A stretch of 64,000 bases of DNA from Caballeronia sordidicola. Lineage in GTDB: Bacteria; Pseudomonadota; Gammaproteobacteria; Burkholderiales; Burkholderiaceae. The position numbers were made by a program, and so were the translations under genes. The notes under the pieces were generated by a model, which had not been told where the DNA came from, made no database searches, and saw only the letters and a program-made list of their open reading frames with translations. The stretch is taken from positions 62,001-126,000 of the forward strand of contig NZ_JNFG01000201.1 of NCBI RefSeq assembly GCF_000729995.1. Reading direction: 5' to 3'. This document shows positions 35,151-43,431 of the stretch, piece after piece. Position 1 is the first letter of the stretch. The number at the start of each line of letters is the position of its first letter.

Positions 35151-35184
35151 CGTTACGCTATATTTCGGTAAATATAGCGTTACG
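35151..35184. repeat. Long AT-rich palindrome (11-bp perfect arms, 15 with one mismatch)
   Basis: ACGCTATATTT and AAATATAGCGT are perfect inverted arms around CGGT, extended by three more matched pairs after one T-T mismatch. An A6 run follows. It is not followed by a U-tract on either strand, so it does not look like a terminator. It resembles a strong dimer operator, such as that of a toxin-antitoxin module, or a recombination-type site; the neighbouring repeat C may have removed whatever it controlled. Confidence 0.6.
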
Positions 35185-35199
35185 AAAAAATACGTCACA

Positions 35200-35420
35200 C
35201 CTATGGGGTATGCATAAACCGGCCAAACGAATTTGATGGGGCACGTGTAACCGACCGTGGCCCCTGGACGAACTAGCTAACAGACGCTCAGTGAATGTGG
35301 GGTTGATAAACCCGAGCCACATTCAAGACCCGGTTGAAATAGGCCACAGGCTTTCAAAATTAGTCACGATTTTTTCGTTTCCAATGGATTAAAGCCGTGA
35401 TTGAAGTGTTTGCCTGTTAG
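35200..35420. mobile_element. Possible insertion-sequence end remnant
   Basis: A non-coding stretch with degenerate, regularly spaced copies of a GGCCAC-like motif (AACCGGCCAAAC, CCGTGGCCCC, CCCGAGCCACATTC, GAAATAGGCCACAGG, AAAATTAGTCACG). GAATGTGG at 35293-35300 is also mirrored by CCACATTC at 35317-35324. Serial short repeats of this sort occur at IS21-family ends. No transposase frame is present, so at most this is debris. Confidence 0.25.
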
Positions 35421-35513
35421 GACCATAACCGCGGTTCACCGTAGCGACCCGGAAAGACGATTCACACAAAGAACGGCCTTCCTCAAAGCGTAAGTTTTGT
35501 TCAGGAGCACATC

Positions 35514-36026
35514 ATGCAGACCCGTCGCCGGTTTATTTTTGTAGGCAGCGTTTTTGCCGCAGCGGCGTTTGCCGCGTTCAATCAACGTCGCGTGTTGGGC
35601 GCGACCGGAAAAAGCGGCAGCGCCGATGAATCGTTCGAGGTCGTTCATCCTGACGACCAATGGCGCCGCCTGCTGACGCCTGCGCAATACAACGTGCTTC
35701 GCCACGAAGGCACGGAACGTCCTTACAGCAGCCCCTTGAACGACGAACATCGTAGCGGCACATTTGCGTGCGCCGGATGCCAACTCGATGCGTTTTCATC
35801 GCGCACGAAGTTCGACAGCCATACGGGCTGGCCCAGCTTTTGGGCACCGCTCGACCACGCGGTGGCTACGCATGAAGATTTGTCTTTTGGCGTATCGCGC
35901 ACGGAGGTGCATTGCCGGCGTTGCGGTGGACATCTCGGCCATGTATTCGATGACGGTCCTAAGCCCACCGGGTTGCGTTACTGCATGAACGGCCTCGCGA
36001 TGACGTTCAAACCCGCCGCTGCCTGA
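35514..36026 (+). CDS. msrB: Exported peptide methionine-(R)-S-oxide reductase MsrB
   Basis: A 170-aa MsrB. The N-terminus has a Tat-like signal (TRRRFIFVG, hydrophobic stretch to about 24). The enzyme domain (about 42-167) has zinc cysteines C86xxC89 and C134xxC137, the conserved HTGWPSFW at 103-110 and catalytic Cys157 in LRYCMN. CAGGAGCACATC gives a good ribosome site. It repairs R-methionine sulfoxide, here probably in the periplasm, and the next gene encodes a DipZ-like protein that could supply electrons. Confidence 0.92.
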   Translation: MQTRRRFIFVGSVFAAAAFAAFNQRRVLGATGKSGSADESFEVVHPDDQWRRLLTPAQYNVLRHEGTERPYSSPLNDEHRSGTFACAGCQLDAFSSRTKFDSHTGWPSFWAPLDHAVATHEDLSFGVSRTEVHCRRCGGHLGHVFDDGPKPTGLRYCMNGLAMTFKPAAA

Positions 36027-36125
36027 GCAGGTTGCCTGAGTAAGTTGCCTGACTCGCTGCACTAACCACAGAAACTGCTTTGCGCTGCACGCCGACCACC
36101 TAAAGACCTAAGAACCTTCACGCTC

Positions 36126-37943
36126 ATGTTACTCATTGTCCTGGCTTACCTTGGCGGTGCGCTCACTATCCTGAGCCCCTGCATCTTGCCCGTGTTGCCC
36201 TTCGTGTTCTCGCGGGCGGACCAACCGTTCGCGCGCAGCGGCCTGCCTTTGCTTGCCGGCATGGCCATCACGTTCGCAGCAGTCGCGACGCTCGCGGCAG
36301 TGGGCGGCGGCTGGGTGACACAGGCGAACCAGTACGGACGCTGGCTCGCTGTCGCATTGCTGGGCATCTTCGGCTTGACGTTGCTGTTGCCAAGCTTCGC
36401 CGAACGCCTCATGCGTCCGTTTGTTAGCGCCGGCAATCGGCTGACCGAATTTGCCCAAGCTGACGGACAACAAGTGCGCGCAAGTTCGTCGTTCCTGCTG
36501 GGCATTGCGACCGGTTTGCTGTGGGCGCCATGCGCCGGCCCGATTCTGGGCCTTGTACTGACAGGCGCGGCATTGCGTGGCGCAAGTGTCGGCACGACGC
36601 TGCTGCTGGTCGCTTACGCGGCGGGAGCCGCGACTTCGCTCGCGGTGGCGTTGCTGATCGGCGGCCGGGTGTTTGCCGCCATGAAACGTTCGCTTGGGGC
36701 GGGCGAGTGGATTCGTCGTGGTATTGGTGCCGCGATGTTGCTGGGTGTGGTCGCCATCTCGTTAGGACTCGATACGGGCGTGCTTGCACGGGTGTCTACC
36801 GTTGCGACGGGTGGCATCGAACAGAAACTGGTGGACCGGTTGTCAGGTGGTACTGCGCAGGCCAAGGCCCTCAATAGCGATGCGGCCGCGCCCGCCCAGA
36901 CCACCGCGGCAACCGATGCCGCCGCGCCCGCGATGATGCGTGCAGCCGCGAGTCCTGATGCGCCACTATCGCTGCCTGTGGAAGGCGAATTGCCGTCGCT
37001 GTCCGGCGCCGTTCAATGGCTCAATTCGCCGCCGCTCACGGCGCAAGATTTGCGGGGCAAGGTCGTGCTCGTCGACTTCTGGACTTACTCGTGCATCAAC
37101 TGCCTGCGTTCGTTGCCTTACGTGAAAGCGTGGGCACAGAAGTATCGCGATCAGGGGCTGGTGGTGATTGGTGTGCACGCGCCCGAGTTTGCGTTCGAGC
37201 GTAACGTGGACAACGTCAAGCGCGCGACGCACGATCTGGGTGTCGACTATCCGGTGGCCATCGATAACAACTACGCAATCTGGCGTGCATTTGGTAACCA
37301 GTACTGGCCCGCGCATTATTTCATCGATGCCAAGGGGCAGGTTCGCTTCCATCACTTTGGCGAAGGCGACTATGCACATTCGGAGCAGGTGATCCAGCAG
37401 TTGCTGGCGGAAGCCGGCCACGCGAATGCGGGCGCAATGGTCAGCGACGACACGGCAGCGAAGGGCGTGCAAATGGCCGCCGATAACGCCGACATGCAGT
37501 CACCGGAAACCTACGTGGGCTACGAACGCGCGGAGAACTTTGGCGGTAAGGGTGGCGAATCGCATGACCGCGTTCACACATATGCCGCGCCTGGTCAACT
37601 CGCGCTTAATGAATGGGGTCTGGCGGGTGCGTGGAAAGTGGGTTCGGAGCAAGCGTCGCTCGCGGCTTCGACGGGAACGATTGTGTATCGATTCCATGCA
37701 CGGGACTTGCATCTCGTGCTGGGACCAGGAAAGGACAACAAGCCGGTGAGATTTCGCGTCAGCATCGATGGCGCCGCGCCCGGCGACGCGCACGGGTCGG
37801 ATGTCGAGGCCGATGGCACCGGCACGGTCACGGAGCAGCGGTTGTATCAACTCGTGCGGCAGTCGGGCGATGTAAAGGATCACACGTTCACGATTGAATT
37901 CCTGGATCCTGGTGTCGAGGCGTATGCGTTCACGTTTGGTTGA
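36126..37943 (+). CDS. DipZ-like fusion: CcdA membrane domain plus thioredoxin-like and C-terminal domains
   Basis: A 605-aa membrane protein. The N-terminal CcdA/DsbD-type part (about 1-240, six helices) has the conserved cysteines Cys19 (LSPC) and Cys136 (WAPC). A variable linker leads to a periplasmic thioredoxin-like AhpC/TlpA domain with redox motif C323-I-N-C326 (TYSCINC) and a C-terminal beta-rich domain (about 470-605) also found in DipZ proteins. It carries electrons from cytoplasmic thioredoxin across the membrane, most simply to the MsrB encoded 99 nt upstream. The order of domains matches known DipZ. Confidence 0.9.
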   Translation: MLLIVLAYLGGALTILSPCILPVLPFVFSRADQPFARSGLPLLAGMAITFAAVATLAAVGGGWVTQANQYGRWLAVALLGIFGLTLLLPSFAERLMRPFVSAGNRLTEFAQADGQQVRASSSFLLGIATGLLWAPCAGPILGLVLTGAALRGASVGTTLLLVAYAAGAATSLAVALLIGGRVFAAMKRSLGAGEWIRRGIGAAMLLGVVAISLGLDTGVLARVSTVATGGIEQKLVDRLSGGTAQAKALNSDAAAPAQTTAATDAAAPAMMRAAASPDAPLSLPVEGELPSLSGAVQWLNSPPLTAQDLRGKVVLVDFWTYSCINCLRSLPYVKAWAQKYRDQGLVVIGVHAPEFAFERNVDNVKRATHDLGVDYPVAIDNNYAIWRAFGNQYWPAHYFIDAKGQVRFHHFGEGDYAHSEQVIQQLLAEAGHANAGAMVSDDTAAKGVQMAADNADMQSPETYVGYERAENFGGKGGESHDRVHTYAAPGQLALNEWGLAGAWKVGSEQASLAASTGTIVYRFHARDLHLVLGPGKDNKPVRFRVSIDGAAPGDAHGSDVEADGTGTVTEQRLYQLVRQSGDVKDHTFTIEFLDPGVEAYAFTFG

Positions 37944-37967
37944 ACCGAGAAGGCATAGCGAGAAGTA

Positions 37968-38714
37968 CTATGCGTCGTTGAAGCGGTAGATCAGCATTCG
38001 GCCTTTATAAGCAGCGGTATCGTCGAAGGCGATTTTATCCAGCCGTTCCTCGTGCATCTGGAAGCCGCGTTCGCCCATTTGGCGGTTGAACGCGGCGCGA
38101 TTGCCCCGGTCGGGGTCCACGATCCAGACCTCGGCGGCCGACGATGCGTGCAGTCCGATGAACGCGGCGAGCGTCGCGTTGGCATCGCGTTCGTAGAGCA
38201 GGTCGCTGCCCATGATCAGGTCGAAGCGGCCATCGACAATGCGCCGTCCCGCCTCATCTTTGAGGGTGTCTTCCAGTTCAGGGATGGACCAGTTGCCGTG
38301 CCGGTATTTCATGGGCGGCAGGTGGTTCAGGCGCAGGTTTTCTTTCAGGAAGTCCCCGGTCAGCGGATGGCAATCGCTGGCGGTGACGTCGGCTCCGCGT
38401 CGGTGTCCGACGAGGCTGGCGAGCGCGAGTCCGCAACCAATTTCAAGAATGCGTTCACCGATCAGGACCGGCCGCAGGGCGAGGCGCGCGGCGAGGTGCG
38501 CGCCCGATGGCCACAGCATGCCGAACAACGGCCACATGGCAGAAGAGATGCCGATTCGTTCGGCGACGCCGGTGGGGTCGGAGAATTGCTGAAGGTCTAG
38601 CAGCGAACGGATGATCAGGTCTTCAACGCCTGTAACGGCGATGTTTTGTTGCTTGGTCAGGTAACCGGGCATCAGGGAGGCGCGGAGTGAAGCCGCGCGG
38701 GGGGACGGGGACAC
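37968..38714 (-). CDS. Class I SAM-dependent methyltransferase, METTL21/Nnt1-like
   Basis: A 248-aa Rossmann-fold methyltransferase: motif I ERILEIGCGLALASL with SAM-binding glycines near 88-100, an acidic residue at ADVTASDCHP and the family block FDLIMGSDLLYERDAN near 165-180. It probably methylates a protein lysine or small molecule. The start is uncertain: ATG at 38714 gives an N-terminal MSPSPRAASL extension, while ATG at 38672 (MPGYLTKQQN) fits the family better; neither has a good ribosome site. It is convergent with dipZ. Confidence 0.8.
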   Translation of the reverse strand: MSPSPRAASLRASLMPGYLTKQQNIAVTGVEDLIIRSLLDLQQFSDPTGVAERIGISSAMWPLFGMLWPSGAHLAARLALRPVLIGERILEIGCGLALASLVGHRRGADVTASDCHPLTGDFLKENLRLNHLPPMKYRHGNWSIPELEDTLKDEAGRRIVDGRFDLIMGSDLLYERDANATLAAFIGLHASSAAEVWIVDPDRGNRAAFNRQMGERGFQMHEERLDKIAFDDTAAYKGRMLIYRFNDA

Positions 38715-38822
38715 AGTATGCGCTTGTTTGAAAATCTGCCGGTTCAGGCCGGTCCGAGCCCGGTGCTAACCACCGCCGTCCGCGTTTGTCCCTATCGCGT
38801 CCCGCCCGTGTCCACTCCAATA

Positions 38823-38838
38823 ATGTAATCCATTACAT
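38823..38838. promoter_or_regulatory. Candidate LacI-family operator (ATGTAAT-CC-ATTACAT)
   Basis: A perfect 7+2+7 inverted repeat 23 bp before the LacI gene start. LacI-family operators are short palindromes of this size. Autoregulation, and control of the sugar transporter behind it, is the likely role. Confidence 0.55.
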
Positions 38839-38861
38839 CCGCCGGCCGCGAGTTGAAATAA

Positions 38862-39881
38862 ATGACGGAAATATTCCGCACCGCCGATGAAATCTCAATC
38901 TCCGACGTCGCACAGAAGGCGGGCGTATCGGTCGCGACCGTGTCCCGCGTGCTCAACGGCCACACCAACGTCCGGGAACCCACCCGCGACAAAGTGCTTG
39001 CAGCGGTTGCCGCGAGCGGGTACCGAATCAACGAACTCGCCCGCAATTTGCGCACGGCCGAGAGCCGCATGCTGCTCACCCTGGTCCCCGACTTCGGCAA
39101 CCCGTTCTACGCCGCCATCGTTCGCGGCATCGACAGCGTCGCCCGTCAAAACGGCTATTTCATGCTGCTCTGCGATACAGGCGCCGATCCCGGCCGCGAA
39201 CGCAGTTACTTCGACTTGCTAAGAGGCCGCCGCGCCGACGGCGCCATCTGCCTCGATCCTGCCGCCATTCAGCAGGCGCTGGTAGAAGAAGCTGCCACGC
39301 TTCCCTGGGTAGCATGCTGCGAGTTCGATCCGGCGGCGGGTGTGCCGTACGTAGGTATTGATAACTATGAAGCCGCCGGAGACGCAATCCGCCACTTGAT
39401 CAGCCAAGGCCACCGAAAAATCGCGTTGATCAATTCGGGCCACGGATATTTATATAGCCGCCAGCGCGCGGAGGGATATCGGGATGCGCTGAGCGCCGCT
39501 GGCATCGAGGCAGATCCCGCCTGGCAAGTCGACCTCGATACCCTCGATTACGCGGCCGGTGAAACCGCCGCGCGCAAGCTGACACGCCTGCGGCGCAACC
39601 GACCGACGGCAGTGTTCGCCGTCTCCGACACCCTCGCAATCGGCGTGATCAACGGCTTGCGCGGCGTCGGCTTGCGCGTGCCGGACGACATGGCGGTGAT
39701 CGGCTTCGACGATATTGCCGTCGCCGCGCAAATCGATCCCCCGCTCACGACGGTCGCTCAACCCATGCGTGAACTTGGAGAAACCGCCGCGCGCCTGCTG
39801 CTCAAACGCCTGCGCGAACCGGACGCACAGGTGCCTGGCGTGCTGTTACCGCACAAGCTGATGATACGAAGGAGCGCGTGA
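38862..39881 (+). CDS. LacI-family transcriptional regulator
   Basis: A 339-aa regulator with the LacI helix-turn-helix near 13-32 (SISDVAQKAGVSVATVSRVL), hinge helix (ELARNLRTAES) and a periplasmic-binding-protein-like effector domain (TLVPDFGNPFYAAIVRGID, RPTAVFAVSDTLAIGVI, AVIGFDDIAVA). It probably binds a sugar and regulates the following ABC transporter, which starts inside its stop-codon region. A palindrome just upstream suggests autoregulation. Confidence 0.9.
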   Translation: MTEIFRTADEISISDVAQKAGVSVATVSRVLNGHTNVREPTRDKVLAAVAASGYRINELARNLRTAESRMLLTLVPDFGNPFYAAIVRGIDSVARQNGYFMLLCDTGADPGRERSYFDLLRGRRADGAICLDPAAIQQALVEEAATLPWVACCEFDPAAGVPYVGIDNYEAAGDAIRHLISQGHRKIALINSGHGYLYSRQRAEGYRDALSAAGIEADPAWQVDLDTLDYAAGETAARKLTRLRRNRPTAVFAVSDTLAIGVINGLRGVGLRVPDDMAVIGFDDIAVAAQIDPPLTTVAQPMRELGETAARLLLKRLREPDAQVPGVLLPHKLMIRRSA

Positions 39882-39883
39882 TC

Positions 39884-41371
39884 ATGAGCCTGGCTGTCGG
39901 CTTCGATAACATCGAAAAACAGTTCGGACCTGTTCGCGTGCTGCATGGCGTGAGCTTTGACCTAGCCCCCGGACGCATCTATGGCTTGCTTGGCGAAAAC
40001 GGCGCGGGCAAGTCGACGCTGATGAAGATCCTCGCCGGCTATGAACGTCCGAGCGCGGGAACGTTTTCCATCGACGGCGTGGTCAAGAGCTTCGATAGTT
40101 CCCGCGATGCCGAAGCCACGGGCATCGTGCTGATCCATCAGGAACTGAACCTCGCGGATCATTTGAGCATCGTGCAGAACATGTTTCTTGGGCACGAGAT
40201 AAAGCGCGGTCTCTTCCTCGATGAACCCGCCATGCGCGAGGCCGCACGCGCGCGTCTCGCCGACGTCGGCTTGCACAAGCATCCGGATACCAGAGTGCGC
40301 GACCTGATCGTCGCGGAGAAGCAGCTTGTGGAAATCGCCAAGGCCATGCTGCGCGATGCCCGCCTGTTGATCATGGACGAACCGACCGCCACGCTCACGC
40401 CCGCTGAAACGCAACGCCTGTTCGCATTGATGGCGCGGTTGAAGGACGATGGCGTGACCATCATTTATATCTCGCACAAACTCGACGAAGTGGAACGCGT
40501 CACTGACGAAGTCATCGTGATGCGCGACGGCCGCTTCGTCTCGCGCGGATTGACTGCCGAGACCACGCGCCAGCAGATGGCGAACCTGATGGTTGGACGC
40601 GAAGTGTCCGACATGTTCCCGGATAAACCTGTCATCGCCGCCGATGCACGGATTGCGTTCAAGGTCGATAACGCCTATGTGCCGGGATGGGCGGAGAACG
40701 TGAGTTTCTCGGTGCGGGCAGGCGAAGTGTTCGGCTTCGCGGGACTCGTGGGCGCGGGACGCACGGAACTCTTCGAAGGACTCATCGGCCTGCGGGCGCG
40801 CACGGCGGGACGCATTACGCTTGACGGCGAGAACATCAATCCGCGCAATCCCCGCGCCGCGATGAAACACGGCATCACGTATTTGAGCGAGGACCGCAAG
40901 GGGCGCGGACTGCACGTCGACATGGCGTTGAAAGACAACCTCACCATGATGACGCTGGAGCGCTATGCGCATCCGCTGCTCGACGCGCAAGCGGAACGCG
41001 ATGCGCTTAAAAAGGCGGTCGGCGACTTTGGTATCCGCACCGGCAACCTGGCGAGCCGCGCGCGCATGTTGTCGGGCGGCAATCAGCAAAAGCTGGCGCT
41101 CGCGAAGTTCCTGCATCCCGATCCACGCGTGGTTGTCCTTGACGAACCCACTCGCGGCGTCGATGTCGGCGCGAAACGCGACATCTATTTCCTGATCCAC
41201 GCGCTCGCCGCCGAAGGCCGCGCGGTGATCGTCATCTCATCCGAACTGATCGAGCTGATTGGTTTATGCCATCGCGTGGCGGTGATGCGCGGCGGCCAGC
41301 TTGTCGCCACGCTCGGTGCCGGACATCTGACTGAAGAGAGGTTGATCGCGCATGCGACCGGCACACACTGA
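39884..41371 (+). CDS. Sugar ABC transporter ATP-binding protein, tandem (RbsA/MglA-like)
   Basis: A 495-aa protein with two ATPase modules. The first has Walker A GENGAGKST near 37-45, Walker B LLIMDEPTATL and switch His in ISHKLDE. The second has a degenerate Walker A (GLVGAGRTE) but an intact signature LSGGNQQKL and VVLDEPTRGVD, as is normal for the RbsA/MglA type. The ATG at 39884 has GGAG at 9 nt spacing; the overlapping GTG at 39878 would be too close. It energises the permease encoded next. Confidence 0.9.
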   Translation: MSLAVGFDNIEKQFGPVRVLHGVSFDLAPGRIYGLLGENGAGKSTLMKILAGYERPSAGTFSIDGVVKSFDSSRDAEATGIVLIHQELNLADHLSIVQNMFLGHEIKRGLFLDEPAMREAARARLADVGLHKHPDTRVRDLIVAEKQLVEIAKAMLRDARLLIMDEPTATLTPAETQRLFALMARLKDDGVTIIYISHKLDEVERVTDEVIVMRDGRFVSRGLTAETTRQQMANLMVGREVSDMFPDKPVIAADARIAFKVDNAYVPGWAENVSFSVRAGEVFGFAGLVGAGRTELFEGLIGLRARTAGRITLDGENINPRNPRAAMKHGITYLSEDRKGRGLHVDMALKDNLTMMTLERYAHPLLDAQAERDALKKAVGDFGIRTGNLASRARMLSGGNQQKLALAKFLHPDPRVVVLDEPTRGVDVGAKRDIYFLIHALAAEGRAVIVISSELIELIGLCHRVAVMRGGQLVATLGAGHLTEERLIAHATGTH

Positions 41372-42368
41372 AGACGTTGAAGGATCGAGCCGTCTGGGCA
41401 GCTTCGCGCGGCGGCTGCACGGCGTCGGGCCGTTGCTCGGACTGGTCGCGCTGTGCATAGGCGGCACGCTGCTGAACCCGGACTTCGCCACCTTCGACAA
41501 CGCGATGAACGTCCTCACGCGAACCTCGTTCATCGGCATCATTGCGGTGGGGATGACCTTCGTGATCATCTCGGGTGGCATCGATCTCTCGGTTGGATCG
41601 ATGGCTGCGCTGATCGCGGGCAGCATGATCTGGGTCATGAACGCGCTTGCGCACGGCGTGCGCGGACACACGCTTGCACCGCTTGCCATTATTGCTGTCG
41701 GCATAGTTTTAGCCCTTGTTTTAGGGGGTCTTTTTGGTTTGGCGCATGGTCTGCTGGTGACCAAGGGACGTATAGAACCGTTCATCGTGACACTGGGGAC
41801 ACTTGGAATTTTCCGCGCGGTGCTGACGTGGCTCGCGGATGGCGGAGCGCTTACGCTCGACAACAATTTGTCCGATCTCTATGGCCCCGTGTATTACGCC
41901 AGCCTCTTCGGCATTCCCGTGCCGATCTGGGTGTTCCTGATCGTTGCGGCGGGCGGTGTGATCGTGCTGAACCGAACCGTGTTCGGGCGGCATGTGCAAG
42001 CTATCGGGTCCAACGAACAGGTCGCCCGTTATGCGGCCATTCGCGTGGATTCCGTGAAGATCGTCACGTACGTGCTGCTTGGGTTATGCGTCGGCGTGGC
42101 GACGGTGCTGTATGTGCCGCGCCTCGGGTCTGCCACGCCAACCACCGGTCTCCTCTGGGAGCTTGAAGCGATCGCGGCGGTGGTCGTTGGCGGCACTGCT
42201 CTAAGAGGTGGGGAAGGGCGCGTGATCGGGACGGTGATCGGCGCAATCCTGCTGTCGGTGATCGCGAACATCCTCAATCTCACGAGCATCATCAGTGTGT
42301 ATCTCAATGCGGCAGTGCAAGGCGCCGTGATTATTTTTGTAGCGTTTTTACAGCGTGGACGTCGTTGA
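41352..42368 (+). CDS. Sugar ABC transporter permease (RbsC-like)
   Basis: A 338-aa inner-membrane permease with about 8-10 helices and the RbsC motifs GMTFVIISGGIDLSVGS near 67-83 and TLGTLGIFRAVLTWLADG. Its ATG lies 20 nt inside the end of the ATPase gene. Residues about 118-130 (IVLALVLGGLFGL) are encoded by an unusual run of rare codons (ATA, TTA, TTA, CTT, TTT, GGG) within an otherwise GC-biased gene; this spans 41703-41740. It forms a homodimeric channel. Confidence 0.9.
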   Translation: MRPAHTEDVEGSSRLGSFARRLHGVGPLLGLVALCIGGTLLNPDFATFDNAMNVLTRTSFIGIIAVGMTFVIISGGIDLSVGSMAALIAGSMIWVMNALAHGVRGHTLAPLAIIAVGIVLALVLGGLFGLAHGLLVTKGRIEPFIVTLGTLGIFRAVLTWLADGGALTLDNNLSDLYGPVYYASLFGIPVPIWVFLIVAAGGVIVLNRTVFGRHVQAIGSNEQVARYAAIRVDSVKIVTYVLLGLCVGVATVLYVPRLGSATPTTGLLWELEAIAAVVVGGTALRGGEGRVIGTVIGAILLSVIANILNLTSIISVYLNAAVQGAVIIFVAFLQRGRR

Positions 42369-42430
42369 AGTGTGTTCGAACCGTGCCCTGAAATCCTCTC
42401 AGGCGCCTGTCAAAACAATGGAGACACAGC

Positions 42431-43393
42431 ATGAAAAACATTCTTCGCGTACTCGGCGGCTCACTCGGCGCAATAGCGCTGGCGGCGAGCGCCGTCTCGG
42501 CCAGCGCCGCCGATAAAGTCACGCTCGGCGTCGCTATTCCGACTGCGACGCACGGCTTCACCGGCGGTATCGTGTGGTGGGCCAACGAGGCAAAAAAGGA
42601 ACTGGAGCAGGCGCATCCGGACCTGAAGGTCATCATCAAGACAGCGGGCGGCGCGCCGGAACAGGCGAACCAGTTGCAGGACCTGGTGACGGTGAACAAG
42701 ATCAATGCGCTGGTGATTTTCCCGTTCGAATCGGCGTCGCTGACGCAGCCGGTGGCGCAGGTCAAGAAGAAGGGCGTGTACGTGACCGTGGTGGATCGCG
42801 GGCTGACCGATACCAGCGCGCAGGACGCGTATGTAGCCGGCGACAACACCGCGTTCGGCAAGCTGCCGGCTGAATATCTGGCGAAGACCATGGACGGCAA
42901 GGGCGACATTGTCGCGTTGCGCGGCATCCCGACTACGCTGGATAACGAACGCTGGGCTGCGTTTGAATCGGTGATCAAGCAGCATCCCGACATGAAGATC
43001 CTGGACGCCAAATACGCCAACTGGAATCGCGATGACGCGTTCAAGGTCATGCAGGATTACCTGACGCGTTTCAAGCATATCGATGCGGTCTGGGCGGCCG
43101 ATGACGACATGATGATCGGCGTGCTGAAGGCGATCGATCAGGCGAAGCGGACGGACATCAAGCAGGTGTTTGGCGGCGCGGGATCGAAGGAAGCGGTCAA
43201 GCGGATCATGGATGGCGACAAGCTGGTCCAGGCGGATGTGTCGTACTCGCCCAAGTTCATTTATGACGCCATCAAGCTCACTGCCGAAGCGCGTTTGAAG
43301 GGTGAGAAGCTGCCGCCGACGACCATCATTCCCTCGGTGCTGATCACGAAGGACAACGCCAAGCAGTTCTATTATCCGAACTCGCCGTTCTGA
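42431..43393 (+). CDS. Periplasmic sugar-binding protein (RbsB-like)
   Basis: A 320-aa precursor with a Sec signal peptide (LGGSLGAIALAASAVSASA, cleavage near 26). It is a periplasmic-binding family 4 receptor: VTLGVAIPTATHGFTGGIVW at the N-terminus, DLVTVNKINALVIFPF and AVWAADDDMMIGVLKAID are characteristic. It delivers a ribose-like or other sugar to the permease encoded 63 nt upstream. The sugar is not identified. Confidence 0.9.
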   Translation: MKNILRVLGGSLGAIALAASAVSASAADKVTLGVAIPTATHGFTGGIVWWANEAKKELEQAHPDLKVIIKTAGGAPEQANQLQDLVTVNKINALVIFPFESASLTQPVAQVKKKGVYVTVVDRGLTDTSAQDAYVAGDNTAFGKLPAEYLAKTMDGKGDIVALRGIPTTLDNERWAAFESVIKQHPDMKILDAKYANWNRDDAFKVMQDYLTRFKHIDAVWAADDDMMIGVLKAIDQAKRTDIKQVFGGAGSKEAVKRIMDGDKLVQADVSYSPKFIYDAIKLTAEARLKGEKLPPTTIIPSVLITKDNAKQFYYPNSPF

Positions 43394-43431
43394 GTTCCCG
43401 GCGGCTTGAACACAGCTAAGTTAGCGGATCG

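Noticed and set aside
35151..35184. Rho-independent terminator
   Set aside because: The long hairpin lacks a U-tract on either strand; it is kept as an unexplained palindrome.
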